DNA of 64,000 nucleotides from Candidatus Planktophila sp. (lineage in GTDB: Bacteria; Actinomycetota; Actinomycetes; Nanopelagicales; Nanopelagicaceae): positions 175,371-239,370 of the forward strand of contig JAUXRP010000003.1 of NCBI GenBank assembly GCA_030681675.1, written 5' to 3'. Each line of letters starts with the position of its first letter. The first letter of the stretch is position 1. The translations under genes and the position numbers were made by a program. Below, piece by piece: positions 35,156-44,626 of the stretch. The notes under the pieces are model-generated. The model ran no database searches. It saw only the letters and a program-made list of their open reading frames with translations, and had not been told where the DNA came from.

Positions 35156-38100
35156 TAGTACTCCACCTCTTGTGAACGTCGCCGGATAACAGTTATTTCA
35201 TCGCGCTGATTACCAGTTGGTCCAAGGTAGTTAAACGCAAATGTAAGTTGGGCATAGCCGCCGATGAGATGTGAAGGTTTAATCATTAATCGCGTCAACG
35301 AATTATGAATCCCTCCGCGCTTGCCTGAAGTTTCCGCCAAAGGGACATCTACAACACGATCCTTAGCGTGATACATAAATACTGTACCGGCGGGCATACG
35401 GTGCGAAACACATGCACGAGCAACTACTACACCATTACGGTTATATGCCTCAATCCATTCATTATCTTTAACACCAATTGTTTCGGCATCCTCAACACTC
35501 ATCCAAATCTCTTGCCCACCACGTGAGAGTGAAAGCATGAAAAGGTTGTCTTGATATTCAGAGTGAATCGACCATTTAGAGTGCGGAGTTAAATATCGAA
35601 CCGTGACCTCTTTTTCGATACCATCGCCTTGATTTCCAAAAATGCGATGCATATTTAACGGCGGCCTAAAGATTGGCATCTGCTCGCCGAGCTCACTCAT
35701 CCAATCGTGATCAATAAAGAAATGCTGTCTACCGGTCAAAGTGTGCCAAGGTTTTAACCGGTCAATATTTATTGCAAATGCGGTATATCGCCGGCCACCA
35801 TGTTCAGAGCCCGACCATTCAGGACTTGTAATAACCGGCACTGGTCTGGCCTGAGTGTCTGCAAATGTAATCCGCTTACCCTCATTATCTAGAGCTAAAT
35901 CAGTGAGTTGTTGACCAGTGCGTTTCTCTAACGCCCTAAAACCTGCAACTGCGATTCGTCCATTAGTCGTACCCGATAGCGCGAGGATCGTTTCGCAGGC
36001 ATCTACATCGCGAGCAAGTGATGGTCGACCCTCGGCAACGCCATGAGAGATAACTCCATTTTTATGGCGTAATAGTTCGATCTCAGGCAGAACGCTGACT
36101 GGTACACCCTTTGTATTAGTACCCAGTTGGTCAAGGAGAGGGCCAAGGGCACCCATTTTTTCACCAAGTTGGGTGTAATTGCGTTTTACAACAACCAACT
36201 TTGGCATTGTTAGACCTGGAATCGGTTCTACGATTCCATCTTTCCAGTCCGCAACAACTCCACTTGGATTTGCCATTGCATCTGGAGTGTCGTGTAAAAG
36301 AGGCACAACCACGATATCTTCGCGCTCAGCTAAATGTCCTTTCGATAATTCGGCAACTTGGCGACCCAGCATCTGAAAGATGTCGTAATCGGTCTTTGTT
36401 TCCCAAGGTGGATTAATAGCAGGAGTAAAGGCATGAATAAATGGATGCATGTCAGTACTTGATAGATCATGCTTTTCATACCACGTAGCTGCTGGCAACA
36501 AAATATCCCCGAATAAGCCGGTGCTTGTCATTCTAAAATCGATGGAGACTAGTAAATCTAACTTTCCTTCTGGTGCATTCTCTTGCCACTTCACATCACG
36601 TGGTCTGGCATCTGGGCCGTTTTCTTCGGCACGTACCGAGTTATCAGTACCGAGTAAATGCTTAAGGAAGTATTCATTTCCTTTGCTTGAAGAGCCGAGA
36701 ATATTTGCACGCCATACAGTTAATACACGTGGCCAGTTTTCTGGCGCATCGGGATCCTCTATTGCAAATTTTAGATTTCCGTTTTTTAATTCGTTGACAA
36801 CGTGAACCGAAGGCTCTACCCCTAATGCGCGAGCTTCATCAACTAAATCTAATGAGTTGCGATTAAGCGATGGATAGGAAGGCATCCATCCCATTCGTGC
36901 TGATTTGGCCATAACATCAATGGCACTCATATTCTCGAAGCGATTTTCTCCAAGAGGCGTTGCAAGGAGCTCAGACTTTAATCCGTCATAGCGCCATTGA
37001 TCCGTTGATACATACCAAAAAGCAGTGCCAATCATCTGGCGTGGTGGCCGTGCCCAGTCGGCGCCAAAAGCTAACTGCGCCCATCCTGTTACGGGGCGGC
37101 ATTTTTCTTGGCCAACATAATGTGCCCATCCCCCACCATTGACGCCTTGGCAACCCGTTAAAGTAACAAGGGCTAAGAATGTTCGATACATAGTGTCGGA
37201 GTGGAACCAGTGATTTGTGCCAGCCCCGAGAAGAATCATTGAACGGCCCTCGGACTCATCGGCATTTTGTGCGAACTCGCGCGCTATACGAATTGCTTGA
37301 GCCGCTGGAACATTTGTAATCTCCTCTTGCCATGCAGGTGTGTACGGAGATGTGTCGGTGTAATCAGTTGGCCAATCACCTTCAAGACCTTCGCGTCCAA
37401 CACCATATTGAGCAAGCATTAAATCAAAAACTGTTGTAACTTTCTTGTCGCCAATTTGAATTGTTGGAACCCCGCGATGAAGCACTCCTCCGCTCTCTGA
37501 TTCTTTTTGTCCCAAATCAAAACGAGGCAGAAGAATAGATGCCGAAGAAGCTTCATTTCGACCATAAATGCTAAGTAGTGGATCTACGCCCTCTAAATCT
37601 AAGTTCCATTTACCCATCGAATCATCGTTGTAGCGATGACCCAGTGATCCATTAGGGATGTATGTCTTACCGTTAGTTGAATCTAGAACAACGGTCTTGA
37701 ACTTTGAGCCCTCTGAGGTGTCGCCTAAATCAGATGCGACAAGGAATTTGTCAGGTACCCATGCACCGTCTTTTTCACGCAGTGAGACTAGATATGGAAG
37801 ATCGGTAAACCTTTTTACATACTCAGTAAATCGTGGAGTTTGTTTATCAACAAAAAACTCTTTCAAAATAACATGTCCCATTGCCATACCGAGTGCGCCA
37901 TCGGTACCTGGATGCGGCGCGACCCATTCATCAGCAAACTTGGTGTTATCGGCGTAATCGGGGCTAATAGCTATTACTTTTTGACCACGGTATCTAGCCT
38001 CAGTCATGAAGTGGGCATCAGGGGTACGAGTTACCGGAACATTCGAGCCCCACATAATTAAATATGAGGAGTTAAACCAATCTGCAGATTCTGGAACATC

Positions 38101-38838
38101 GGTTTGATCACCAAATACTTGCGGAGATGCAACTGGAAGGTCGGCATACCAATCATAAAAGGAGAGCATCGAGCCACCCATGAGTGAGATAAAACGTGCA
38201 CCTGAGGCATGGGATGCCATCGACATAGCTGGGATTGGCGAGAAACCAAATACTCGATCAGGGCCATACTTTTTAATTGTATGTACATGTGCAGCTGCAA
38301 TGATTTCAGAGATCTCCGCCCATTGCGCGCGAACTAGTCCGCCTTTACCTCGGGCCTTTTGATATTTTGTACGACGAATCGGATCATCCATGATGTCGGC
38401 CCAGGCCAAAACTGGATCACCTAAACGAGATTTAGCCTCGCGATACATATCCAAAAGCAGACCCCGTATATATGGAAAACGAATCCGAGTTGGTGAATAT
38501 GTGTACCAAGAAAAAGCTGCACCTCGTGGACAGCCACGAGGTTCGTACTCTGGAGAGTCTGGTCCAACTGATGGATAGTCAGTCTGTTGAGTTTCCCAAG
38601 TGATGATTCCATCTTTAACATAAACTTTCCATGAACATGATCCCGTGCAATTAACTCCATGTGTAGATCGAACTACTTTGTCATGGCTCCAACGATCACG
38701 ATAAAAATCATCACCTTCGCGCCCACCAGTTTTTGTGATCGAACGAAGATCATCAGAGACTACCCCTTTTGAAAAATAACGTCCGAGCTTGACTAATGAT
38801 TCTTCAATATCTAATCCTGTGGGCATGTTGCTTTTCAT
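35155..38838 (-). CDS. narG: Nitrate reductase alpha subunit (molybdopterin)
   Basis: The catalytic subunit, which reduces nitrate to nitrite at a bis-MGD molybdenum centre facing the cytoplasm. The N-terminus has HDKVVRSTHGVNCTGSCSW, giving the His/Cys ligands of the FS0 cluster, and ends its motif with YVKDGIITWE. RGCPRGAAFSWYTYSPTRIR, WGSNVPVTRTPDAHF and the C-terminal NRDEITVIRR are NarG-like. It is about 1227 residues long. The frame opens at a TTG at 38871, but ATG codons at 38838 and 38826 lie closer to the normal N-terminus; I chose 38838 with modest confidence. No twin-arginine signal is seen, consistent with the cytoplasmic Nar type. Confidence 0.96.
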   Translation of the reverse strand: MKSNMPTGLDIEESLVKLGRYFSKGVVSDDLRSITKTGGREGDDFYRDRWSHDKVVRSTHGVNCTGSCSWKVYVKDGIITWETQQTDYPSVGPDSPEYEPRGCPRGAAFSWYTYSPTRIRFPYIRGLLLDMYREAKSRLGDPVLAWADIMDDPIRRTKYQKARGKGGLVRAQWAEISEIIAAAHVHTIKKYGPDRVFGFSPIPAMSMASHASGARFISLMGGSMLSFYDWYADLPVASPQVFGDQTDVPESADWFNSSYLIMWGSNVPVTRTPDAHFMTEARYRGQKVIAISPDYADNTKFADEWVAPHPGTDGALGMAMGHVILKEFFVDKQTPRFTEYVKRFTDLPYLVSLREKDGAWVPDKFLVASDLGDTSEGSKFKTVVLDSTNGKTYIPNGSLGHRYNDDSMGKWNLDLEGVDPLLSIYGRNEASSASILLPRFDLGQKESESGGVLHRGVPTIQIGDKKVTTVFDLMLAQYGVGREGLEGDWPTDYTDTSPYTPAWQEEITNVPAAQAIRIAREFAQNADESEGRSMILLGAGTNHWFHSDTMYRTFLALVTLTGCQGVNGGGWAHYVGQEKCRPVTGWAQLAFGADWARPPRQMIGTAFWYVSTDQWRYDGLKSELLATPLGENRFENMSAIDVMAKSARMGWMPSYPSLNRNSLDLVDEARALGVEPSVHVVNELKNGNLKFAIEDPDAPENWPRVLTVWRANILGSSSKGNEYFLKHLLGTDNSVRAEENGPDARPRDVKWQENAPEGKLDLLVSIDFRMTSTGLFGDILLPAATWYEKHDLSSTDMHPFIHAFTPAINPPWETKTDYDIFQMLGRQVAELSKGHLAEREDIVVVPLLHDTPDAMANPSGVVADWKDGIVEPIPGLTMPKLVVVKRNYTQLGEKMGALGPLLDQLGTNTKGVPVSVLPEIELLRHKNGVISHGVAEGRPSLARDVDACETILALSGTTNGRIAVAGFRALEKRTGQQLTDLALDNEGKRITFADTQARPVPVITSPEWSGSEHGGRRYTAFAINIDRLKPWHTLTGRQHFFIDHDWMSELGEQMPIFRPPLNMHRIFGNQGDGIEKEVTVRYLTPHSKWSIHSEYQDNLFMLSLSRGGQEIWMSVEDAETIGVKDNEWIEAYNRNGVVVARACVSHRMPAGTVFMYHAKDRVVDVPLAETSGKRGGIHNSLTRLMIKPSHLIGGYAQLTFAFNYLGPTGNQRDEITVIRRRSQEVEY

Positions 38839-38871
38839 ATCACAATTGTCTCTCGCATAAGCCCGCGTCAA

Positions 38872-38951
38872 TATAGGTACAAAGACCCTATTTTCACCGG
38901 CCTAAAAAGAGCACTCTTTCCTTAGGATTTGTTTAGAAAGTAGGGGTTTTC
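38872..38951. promoter_or_regulatory. Divergent regulatory region, narG / narK
   Basis: It contains the 14-bp palindrome AAAGAGCACTCTTT (38906-38919) near its centre. On the minus strand TACCTAT (38879-38873) matches the NarL heptamer TACYYMT. AGGGG seven bases before 38952 is the likely ribosome site of the narK gene. Promoter hexamers are weak on both strands, as expected for activator-dependent transcription. Confidence 0.4.
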
Positions 38952-40268
38952 ATGTCGCAGCGCATCGGTTCTGGGAGAGTGCTAACACTTTCAACATTTG
39001 CATTTACTTTAATGTTTGCAGTTTGGTTAATGTTCGGAGTTCTCGGAATTCCGATTCAGAAAGAGTTTGGAATTAGTGATTCTCAATTAGCCTGGCTTTC
39101 ATCGGTTGCTATTCTAAATGGTTCAATCTGGCGCTTACTTTTAGGCGTTCTTGCAGATCGAATTGGTGGCAAGAAAGTAACCGTGACGATGTTGCTAACT
39201 ACCTCTATCCCTGCTTACCTCTTGGCACATATTGAACTGACATATACCTGGTTACTTGTTTTAGCCTTCTTTGTCGGCTTTGCCGGCAATTTATTTAGTG
39301 TTGGAATTGCCTGGAACTCGCACTGGTTTGATCGCAGCCGGCAAGGCTTTGCGTTGGGTGTTTTTGGTGCAGGAAATGTTGGAGCATCGGCTACAAAGTT
39401 TATCGGTCCGACAGTTATCGCAGGCACGGTTGGTGGTTCATACCTCGGTGGAATCATTCCTGGTGGTTGGCGTTTTGTGCCTGCCTTGTATGCAGTGCTA
39501 CTAGTCCTGACCGCTGGTGCCATACAGTTTTTCACACCTGCGGACTCGAAAAATCTTCAGAACTCTAGGCCTTTGCGAGAGATGTTTGCGCCGTTAAAAT
39601 ATATGCAGGTGTGGAGATTTTCTTTCTACTATGTGATTGTATTTGGAGCATATGTCGCCCTTGCCTCTTGGATGCCAAAATACTATGTCTCGGTTTATGG
39701 TTTAGAGCTACAGAATGCCGCACTGTTAACTGCGCTATTCATCTTTCCGGCCTCTCTGCTTCGCCCACTTGGTGGCTATATTTCTGACAATATGGGGGCA
39801 CGTCGCTTAATGTATGGAACTTTTCTTTCCATGTTAATGGCTCTGCTTTTTTTAGCCGCACCATTTGGTTACATCGTTTTAAATACGCCGGATGGACCAA
39901 GAGAGGTTTTGCCATATAGTTTAGGAGTAGTGCCATTTACCGCTCTACTTTTTATTGTCGGATGTTCTATGGGTATAGGAAAGGCTGCAGTCTTTAAGCA
40001 CATTCCAGAGTACTTCCCTAACGATGTCGGTGCTGTTGGAGGACTTGTTGGAACGCTAGGAGCACTTGGTGGTTTCTTACTACCACCACTATTCGTTTAT
40101 GTCCGAGATTGGACTGGCCTGCCTCAATCGACCTTTGTCGTTCTCTTCTTATTGACTCTCATCGCAACAGTTTGGATGCATGTAGTAATAGTGAAAATGC
40201 TGCACAAGGCTAGCCCGACACTTAAAAACCAGATTGATTACGACAACTCTCAAATGAATGGAGATTGA
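38952..40268 (+). CDS. narK: Nitrate/nitrite transporter NarK-type (first copy)
   Basis: A 12-helix major facilitator protein of 438 residues in the NNP family. Typical sequences are GVLADRIGGKKV between helices 2 and 3, GFAGNLFSVGIAWNSHWFD and ALGVFGAGNVGASATKF, then FKHIPEYFPNDVGAVGG in the C-terminal half. NNP proteins move nitrate in by proton symport or exchange nitrate for nitrite. It is divergent from narGHJI and followed after one base by a second, different NarK. The transport mode is not decided by eye. Confidence 0.92.
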   Translation: MSQRIGSGRVLTLSTFAFTLMFAVWLMFGVLGIPIQKEFGISDSQLAWLSSVAILNGSIWRLLLGVLADRIGGKKVTVTMLLTTSIPAYLLAHIELTYTWLLVLAFFVGFAGNLFSVGIAWNSHWFDRSRQGFALGVFGAGNVGASATKFIGPTVIAGTVGGSYLGGIIPGGWRFVPALYAVLLVLTAGAIQFFTPADSKNLQNSRPLREMFAPLKYMQVWRFSFYYVIVFGAYVALASWMPKYYVSVYGLELQNAALLTALFIFPASLLRPLGGYISDNMGARRLMYGTFLSMLMALLFLAAPFGYIVLNTPDGPREVLPYSLGVVPFTALLFIVGCSMGIGKAAVFKHIPEYFPNDVGAVGGLVGTLGALGGFLLPPLFVYVRDWTGLPQSTFVVLFLLTLIATVWMHVVIVKMLHKASPTLKNQIDYDNSQMNGD

Positions 40269-40269
40269 A

Positions 40270-41598
40270 ATGTCTGCAGCAAAAAATAAATCCTCTGAGT
40301 GGCTCGAATCCTGGGATCCAAATGCCGAGGGAAAGTGGGAGTCCACAATCGCTTGGAAGACACTGTGGGTAACTACCTATGCGTTGACACTTGGCTTCAT
40401 GAGCTGGTTCTTAGTCTCAGCCTTAGCGCCAAAACTCAATAACTTAGGCTTTGACCTAAGCAAGAAGGAGCTTTACTGGCTTGCTGCAATGCCTGGACTT
40501 GCAGGTGGTGGTCTGCGTTTAATCTGGATGTTCCTTCCACCAATTTTAGGAACGCGCAAATTAGTTACCTACTCAACAGCTCTACTTTTATTTCCACTCG
40601 TCGGTTGGTCATTTGCAGTGCGCTCACCATCGACACCTTACGTAGCATTATTGATTCTCGCCTTTCTCTCTGGAATTGGCGGCGGAGTATTTTCGGGCTT
40701 TATGCCGAGTACCTCTTATTTCTTCCCTAAATCTAAACAGGGTTTAGCTCTCGGTATTCAAGCCGGTGTTGGAAACTTCGGAGTCAGTATTATTCAATTC
40801 CTCACTCCAATAATCGTTGGTTCGGCAATGTTCGGTGCAACTCTCGGTGCGCCACAGCGATTTGTCGATGAGGTAAAAGGGATTGATAAATCAGTCTGGT
40901 ATCAAAATGCCGGTCTCGTCTGGGTTCCATTTGTAATTCTCTCAGTTATCATCTCTTGGAAGTTTTTGAAGTCGGTACCTGTTACCTCACGTGGTGTTAA
41001 GGATCAACTTGACATCTTCAACAACAAACACACGTGGTTAATGACAATTCTCTACTTTATGACTTTTGGAACTTTCGCAGGATTTTCTGCACAGTTTGGT
41101 CTACTCATTAAGAACCTTTTTGGAGAGTTTGCGAATGCGCCCGACCCAGTAAAGTTTGCATTCTTTGGACCACTAGTTGGCTCTGCAGCACGAGTAATGA
41201 GTGGACCAATTGCCGATCGATTAGGTGGAGGAGTTCTTACCTTCGTATCGGGTCTAGGTATCGCGTTGTCGGCATTCTTTACATCTGGTCAGCTCTCCCC
41301 TTCAAGCAGTGATGACTTCATGAGTTTTTTCTGGGGAATGATGGCGATTTTCTTTTTCGCCGGTGTTGGCAATGCCAGCACGTTTAAGCAAATGCCAATG
41401 ATCTTTGAACCTCGACAGGCAGGTGGAGTACTTGGATGGACCGGGGCCATCGCCGCTTTCGGTCCCTTTATCTTTGGAGTACTACTTTCACTTATGGCAC
41501 CGGCCGGCTTCTTTCAAGGTGTTGCGCTCTTTGCTGTGGTAGGTACTGCCATTGCATGGTGGTTCTACACACGTAAAGGCGCAGAAGCTAGAAGTTAA
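40270..41598 (+). CDS. narK2: Nitrate/nitrite transporter NarK-type (second copy)
   Basis: A second 12-helix NNP transporter, about 442 residues, only distantly similar to the first. The nitrate signature regions are GIGGGVFSGFMPSTSYFFP and GVGNASTFKQMP, and AARVMSGPIADRLGGG is the second-half MFS loop. An N-terminal cytoplasmic extension of about 25 residues (WLESWDPNAEGKW) resembles the N-terminus of other bacterial NarK2/NarU-type proteins. The start at 40270 has GGAG six bases upstream. Paired NarK proteins often divide proton-coupled uptake and nitrite antiport. Confidence 0.92.
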   Translation: MSAAKNKSSEWLESWDPNAEGKWESTIAWKTLWVTTYALTLGFMSWFLVSALAPKLNNLGFDLSKKELYWLAAMPGLAGGGLRLIWMFLPPILGTRKLVTYSTALLLFPLVGWSFAVRSPSTPYVALLILAFLSGIGGGVFSGFMPSTSYFFPKSKQGLALGIQAGVGNFGVSIIQFLTPIIVGSAMFGATLGAPQRFVDEVKGIDKSVWYQNAGLVWVPFVILSVIISWKFLKSVPVTSRGVKDQLDIFNNKHTWLMTILYFMTFGTFAGFSAQFGLLIKNLFGEFANAPDPVKFAFFGPLVGSAARVMSGPIADRLGGGVLTFVSGLGIALSAFFTSGQLSPSSSDDFMSFFWGMMAIFFFAGVGNASTFKQMPMIFEPRQAGGVLGWTGAIAAFGPFIFGVLLSLMAPAGFFQGVALFAVVGTAIAWWFYTRKGAEARS

Positions 41599-41641
41599 AA
41601 GGAAACTCGTCATTCCGGGTGATATTCGGCAGACTCTTGCC

Positions 41642-42745
41642 ATGGATGTCACCCGGCTCAGTGCGCTCTCTGAAGCCGTTATGGATGTTGCTAAGGGTCA
41701 AGACTTAAAGACTTCACTTAAGCGACTAATACAAAATGCAGTTCTCATAACTGACTGTACTTATGGAGCTCTTGGCTCTATTACTCCCGATGGAACTCTT
41801 GAAGATTTCACATATGTCGGCATGAGTGATGAAACGGCCGACGAAATCGATACTTTCCCTGAAGGAAAAGGTCTACTTGGGCATTTACTTGCAGTTCCGC
41901 AGCCACTGCGTGTCTCAGTAATAAAGGACCATCCATCTTCAGTTGGCTTTCCAAAAGGACATCCTGCGATGTCGGGATTCTTAGGCGTTCCAATTCGAAT
42001 TCGTAACGAGCTCTACGGAAGTATCTATTTGACACAAAAGCGCAATGGAAGAGATTTCACCGAAGAAGATGAACAACTTGTGGTTGTTTTAGCGTCGGCT
42101 GCTGGTGTTGCCATTGATAGTTATCGCGGCCATATTGCACAAAACCAAGTCAGCGTCTTAGCAGAGCGTGAGCGAATAGCTAGAGATTTGCATGACTTAG
42201 TTATTCAAAGGCTGTTTGCCTCGGGAATTTCGCTACAGTCGGTTGCGCTGGATCCTTCACTCTCAGCAGAATCTTTAACAAAGATTCAAAGTACGTTGGA
42301 TAATCTTGATTCAACAGTCCAGCAAATTAGGACTACAATCTTTGCGCTACAAGATAAACATCCCATCGCAGATATTCGAACTTTAATTGTGAGCGAAGTT
42401 GCCTCACTAAGTACCACTGCTGGATTCCAAATTTCATACAGTTTCATTGGTCCAATAGACACCGTAATTGGAGAAGAGTTAGCTGGCCAAGTTATTCCAG
42501 TTATACGCGAACTTGTTACTAATGCTATTCGACATGCAGATGCTACTAAGATTGACCTTGTAGTACTTGCTAACCAAACGTATTGTGAAATTCGCGTCGT
42601 GGATAATGGAAAGGGATATGTTTCAGGTAGGCGCAAGAGCGGGCTCCTAAACCTTGAACGGCGCGCCGTGGCAAGGGGTGGGGAGTTTGAGATTATTAAA
42701 GATGGTGCTTCTGGTACTCGAACTATGTGGCGGGCAAGCCTTTAA
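41642..42745 (+). CDS. GAF-domain sensor histidine kinase (DevS/NarX-type output)
   Basis: A soluble kinase of about 367 residues. One GAF domain (about residues 25-165; GFPKGHPAMSGFLGVPIRI) resembles the GAF domains of mycobacterial DevS. HisKA_3 follows with RERIARDLHDLVIQRLF (phospho-accepting His), then an HATPase_c domain with ELVTNAIRHADA and VVDNGKGY. The input may be redox, oxygen or NO, by analogy with DevS; whether heme is bound is not known. I start at 41642; the longer frame lies within narK2. It follows narK2 by 43 bases, and its stop overlaps the convergent response-regulator gene, its likely partner. Confidence 0.85.
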   Translation: MDVTRLSALSEAVMDVAKGQDLKTSLKRLIQNAVLITDCTYGALGSITPDGTLEDFTYVGMSDETADEIDTFPEGKGLLGHLLAVPQPLRVSVIKDHPSSVGFPKGHPAMSGFLGVPIRIRNELYGSIYLTQKRNGRDFTEEDEQLVVVLASAAGVAIDSYRGHIAQNQVSVLAERERIARDLHDLVIQRLFASGISLQSVALDPSLSAESLTKIQSTLDNLDSTVQQIRTTIFALQDKHPIADIRTLIVSEVASLSTTAGFQISYSFIGPIDTVIGEELAGQVIPVIRELVTNAIRHADATKIDLVVLANQTYCEIRVVDNGKGYVSGRRKSGLLNLERRAVARGGEFEIIKDGASGTRTMWRASL

Positions 42746-43383
42746 CTTCTACCTACGCTCAATCTCACGGCCATTGCCGCAGCTTGGGTGCGGCGTTCAA
42801 GCCCCAATTTTCTAAGAAGTGAAGAAACATAGTTTTTAACTGTCTTTTCGGCCAAGAACATATTTTTTGCAATCTCTCTGTTGGTCATACCCTCGCCAAT
42901 AAATTCAAGGACGCGTTGTTCTTGATCGGTCAGTTCGTAGATTTCACTAGCGGGGTTTTTATTTTCACGTAGGCGATTAGTCACAGAAGAGATTAACTTC
43001 GTATCGAGAAAACTCTCTCCAGCTGCAACCTTACGAATTGAAGCCAGGAGTTCTAAATTCTTTATATCCTTAATTAAATAACCAACAGCCCCTCCAAGTA
43101 CTGCACCTAGTAGGGCTTCATCATCCTGAAAAGATGTCAACATCAATACCTGCAGGGCAGGTTTCATGGATATAAGCTCTCGGCAGAGTTCAATGCCATT
43201 TCCATCTGGCAGGCGCACATCTAAAACTGCTACATCAGCATCTAAAGTTGCAAAATTAACTATTGCATCTTGGCAATTTGCCGCACTTCCGACCACTGAC
43301 AAATCCTCTTCAGCGTCGATTAGATCTATTAAGCCCTTTCGAACAAGCTCATGATCATCGACGACAAAAACTTTAGTCTGCAT
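42742..43383 (-). CDS. NarL/DevR-family response regulator
   Basis: A 213-residue regulator. The receiver domain has acidic residues in VDDHELVRKG, phospho-acceptor Asp in VAVLDVRLPDGNG, MLTSFQDDE and the lysine in YLIKDIKN. The C-terminal LuxR-type helix-turn-helix has LTDQEQRVLEFIGEGMTNREI and KTVKNYVSSLLRKLGL. It likely partners the adjacent GAF kinase and controls the nar genes (inference). It is transcribed from the opposite strand, 12 bases downstream of icd, with its own AAGGG ribosome site, so it may be expressed with icd. Confidence 0.92.
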   Translation of the reverse strand: MQTKVFVVDDHELVRKGLIDLIDAEEDLSVVGSAANCQDAIVNFATLDADVAVLDVRLPDGNGIELCRELISMKPALQVLMLTSFQDDEALLGAVLGGAVGYLIKDIKNLELLASIRKVAAGESFLDTKLISSVTNRLRENKNPASEIYELTDQEQRVLEFIGEGMTNREIAKNMFLAEKTVKNYVSSLLRKLGLERRTQAAAMAVRLSVGRS

Positions 43384-43395
43384 TTTTATCCCTTA

Positions 43396-44610
43396 TTAAG
43401 CCATGGCCTTCTTTAGGTTTTCATCAATGGATGCCAAGAACTCTTGCGTTGTCTGCCAAGGCGCAGTTTTAGAGATCAGAATCGCTAAATCCTTAGTCAT
43501 CTTGCCCTGCTCTACAGTTTCGATGCAAACACGCTCAAGCGTTGCACAGAATGCAGCAAGTTCGGAGTTGTTATCTAACTTTGCACGGTGTGCTAAGCCT
43601 CGAGTCCAAGCAAAGATTGATGCAATTGGATTTGTTGATGTTGTTTTCCCTTTTTGGTGCTCACGGTAGTGACGAGTCACAGTGCCATGAGCGGCTTCGG
43701 ACTCGACAATCTTTCCATCTGGAGTCATTAGCACCGATGTCATTAATCCAAGTGAGCCATACCCTTGTGCAACAGTGTCAGATTGGACATCGCCGTCATA
43801 GTTCTTGCATGCCCAGACATATCCACCCTCCATGCGAAGTGACATTGCAACCATGTCGTCAATTAAGCGGTGTTCATACCAAATACCTGCAGCATCAAAT
43901 GCGGTTTTAAATTCGGCTTGGAAAATCTCTTCAAAGATATCTTTGAAGCGGCCGTCATATGCCTTCAGAATTGTGTTCTTAGTCGAGAGATAAACGGGGA
44001 AGTTACGGTTAAGTCCGTAGTTAAGGGAAGCGCGCGCGAAATCGCGGATTGAATCATCCATGTTGTACATACCCATTGCAATACCTGAAGATGGGAAATC
44101 AAAGACGTTATATTCGACGGGCTTTGAACCATCCGCAGGCACAAATGTCATCGTTAACTTACCGGCACTTGGTACCAAGAAATCAGTGGCACGGTACTGG
44201 TCACCGAATGCGTGACGTCCAATAACGATTGGCTTAGTCCAATGAGGAACTAAGCGTGGAACATTACTGATGATGATTGGCTCGCGAAAAATCACACCGC
44301 CCAAGATGTTACGAACGGTGCCATTTGGAGATTTCCACATCTTTTTAAGTCCGAACTCCTCAACGCGTGCCTCATCGGGTGTGATAGTTGCGCACTTAAC
44401 ACCTACTCCATGTTTTTGAATAGCATGTGCTGAATCAATCGTTACCTGATCATCGGTTGCATCACGGTTCTCCATACCGAGGTCGTAGTAATCAAGGTTC
44501 ACATCTAGATAAGGAAGAATTAACGACTCCTTGATGAACTGCCAGATGATGCGAGTCATCTCGTCGCCATCTAGCTCGACTACGGTTCCTTCTACTTTGA
44601 TCTTGGCCAT
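43396..44610 (-). CDS. icd: Isocitrate dehydrogenase, NADP-dependent (homodimeric eukaryote-like type)
   Basis: A TCA enzyme oxidising isocitrate to 2-oxoglutarate with NADPH formation. The 404 residues and motifs [50 protein letters not shown] and [19 protein letters not shown] are those of the type II homodimer class. GGAG sits eight bases before the ATG. It follows mdh by 16 bases; the pair makes a TCA operon running on to the response regulator. Confidence 0.96.
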   Translation of the reverse strand: MAKIKVEGTVVELDGDEMTRIIWQFIKESLILPYLDVNLDYYDLGMENRDATDDQVTIDSAHAIQKHGVGVKCATITPDEARVEEFGLKKMWKSPNGTVRNILGGVIFREPIIISNVPRLVPHWTKPIVIGRHAFGDQYRATDFLVPSAGKLTMTFVPADGSKPVEYNVFDFPSSGIAMGMYNMDDSIRDFARASLNYGLNRNFPVYLSTKNTILKAYDGRFKDIFEEIFQAEFKTAFDAAGIWYEHRLIDDMVAMSLRMEGGYVWACKNYDGDVQSDTVAQGYGSLGLMTSVLMTPDGKIVESEAAHGTVTRHYREHQKGKTTSTNPIASIFAWTRGLAHRAKLDNNSELAAFCATLERVCIETVEQGKMTKDLAILISKTAPWQTTQEFLASIDENLKKAMA

Positions 44611-44626
44611 ACGTTGAGCTCCCTAT

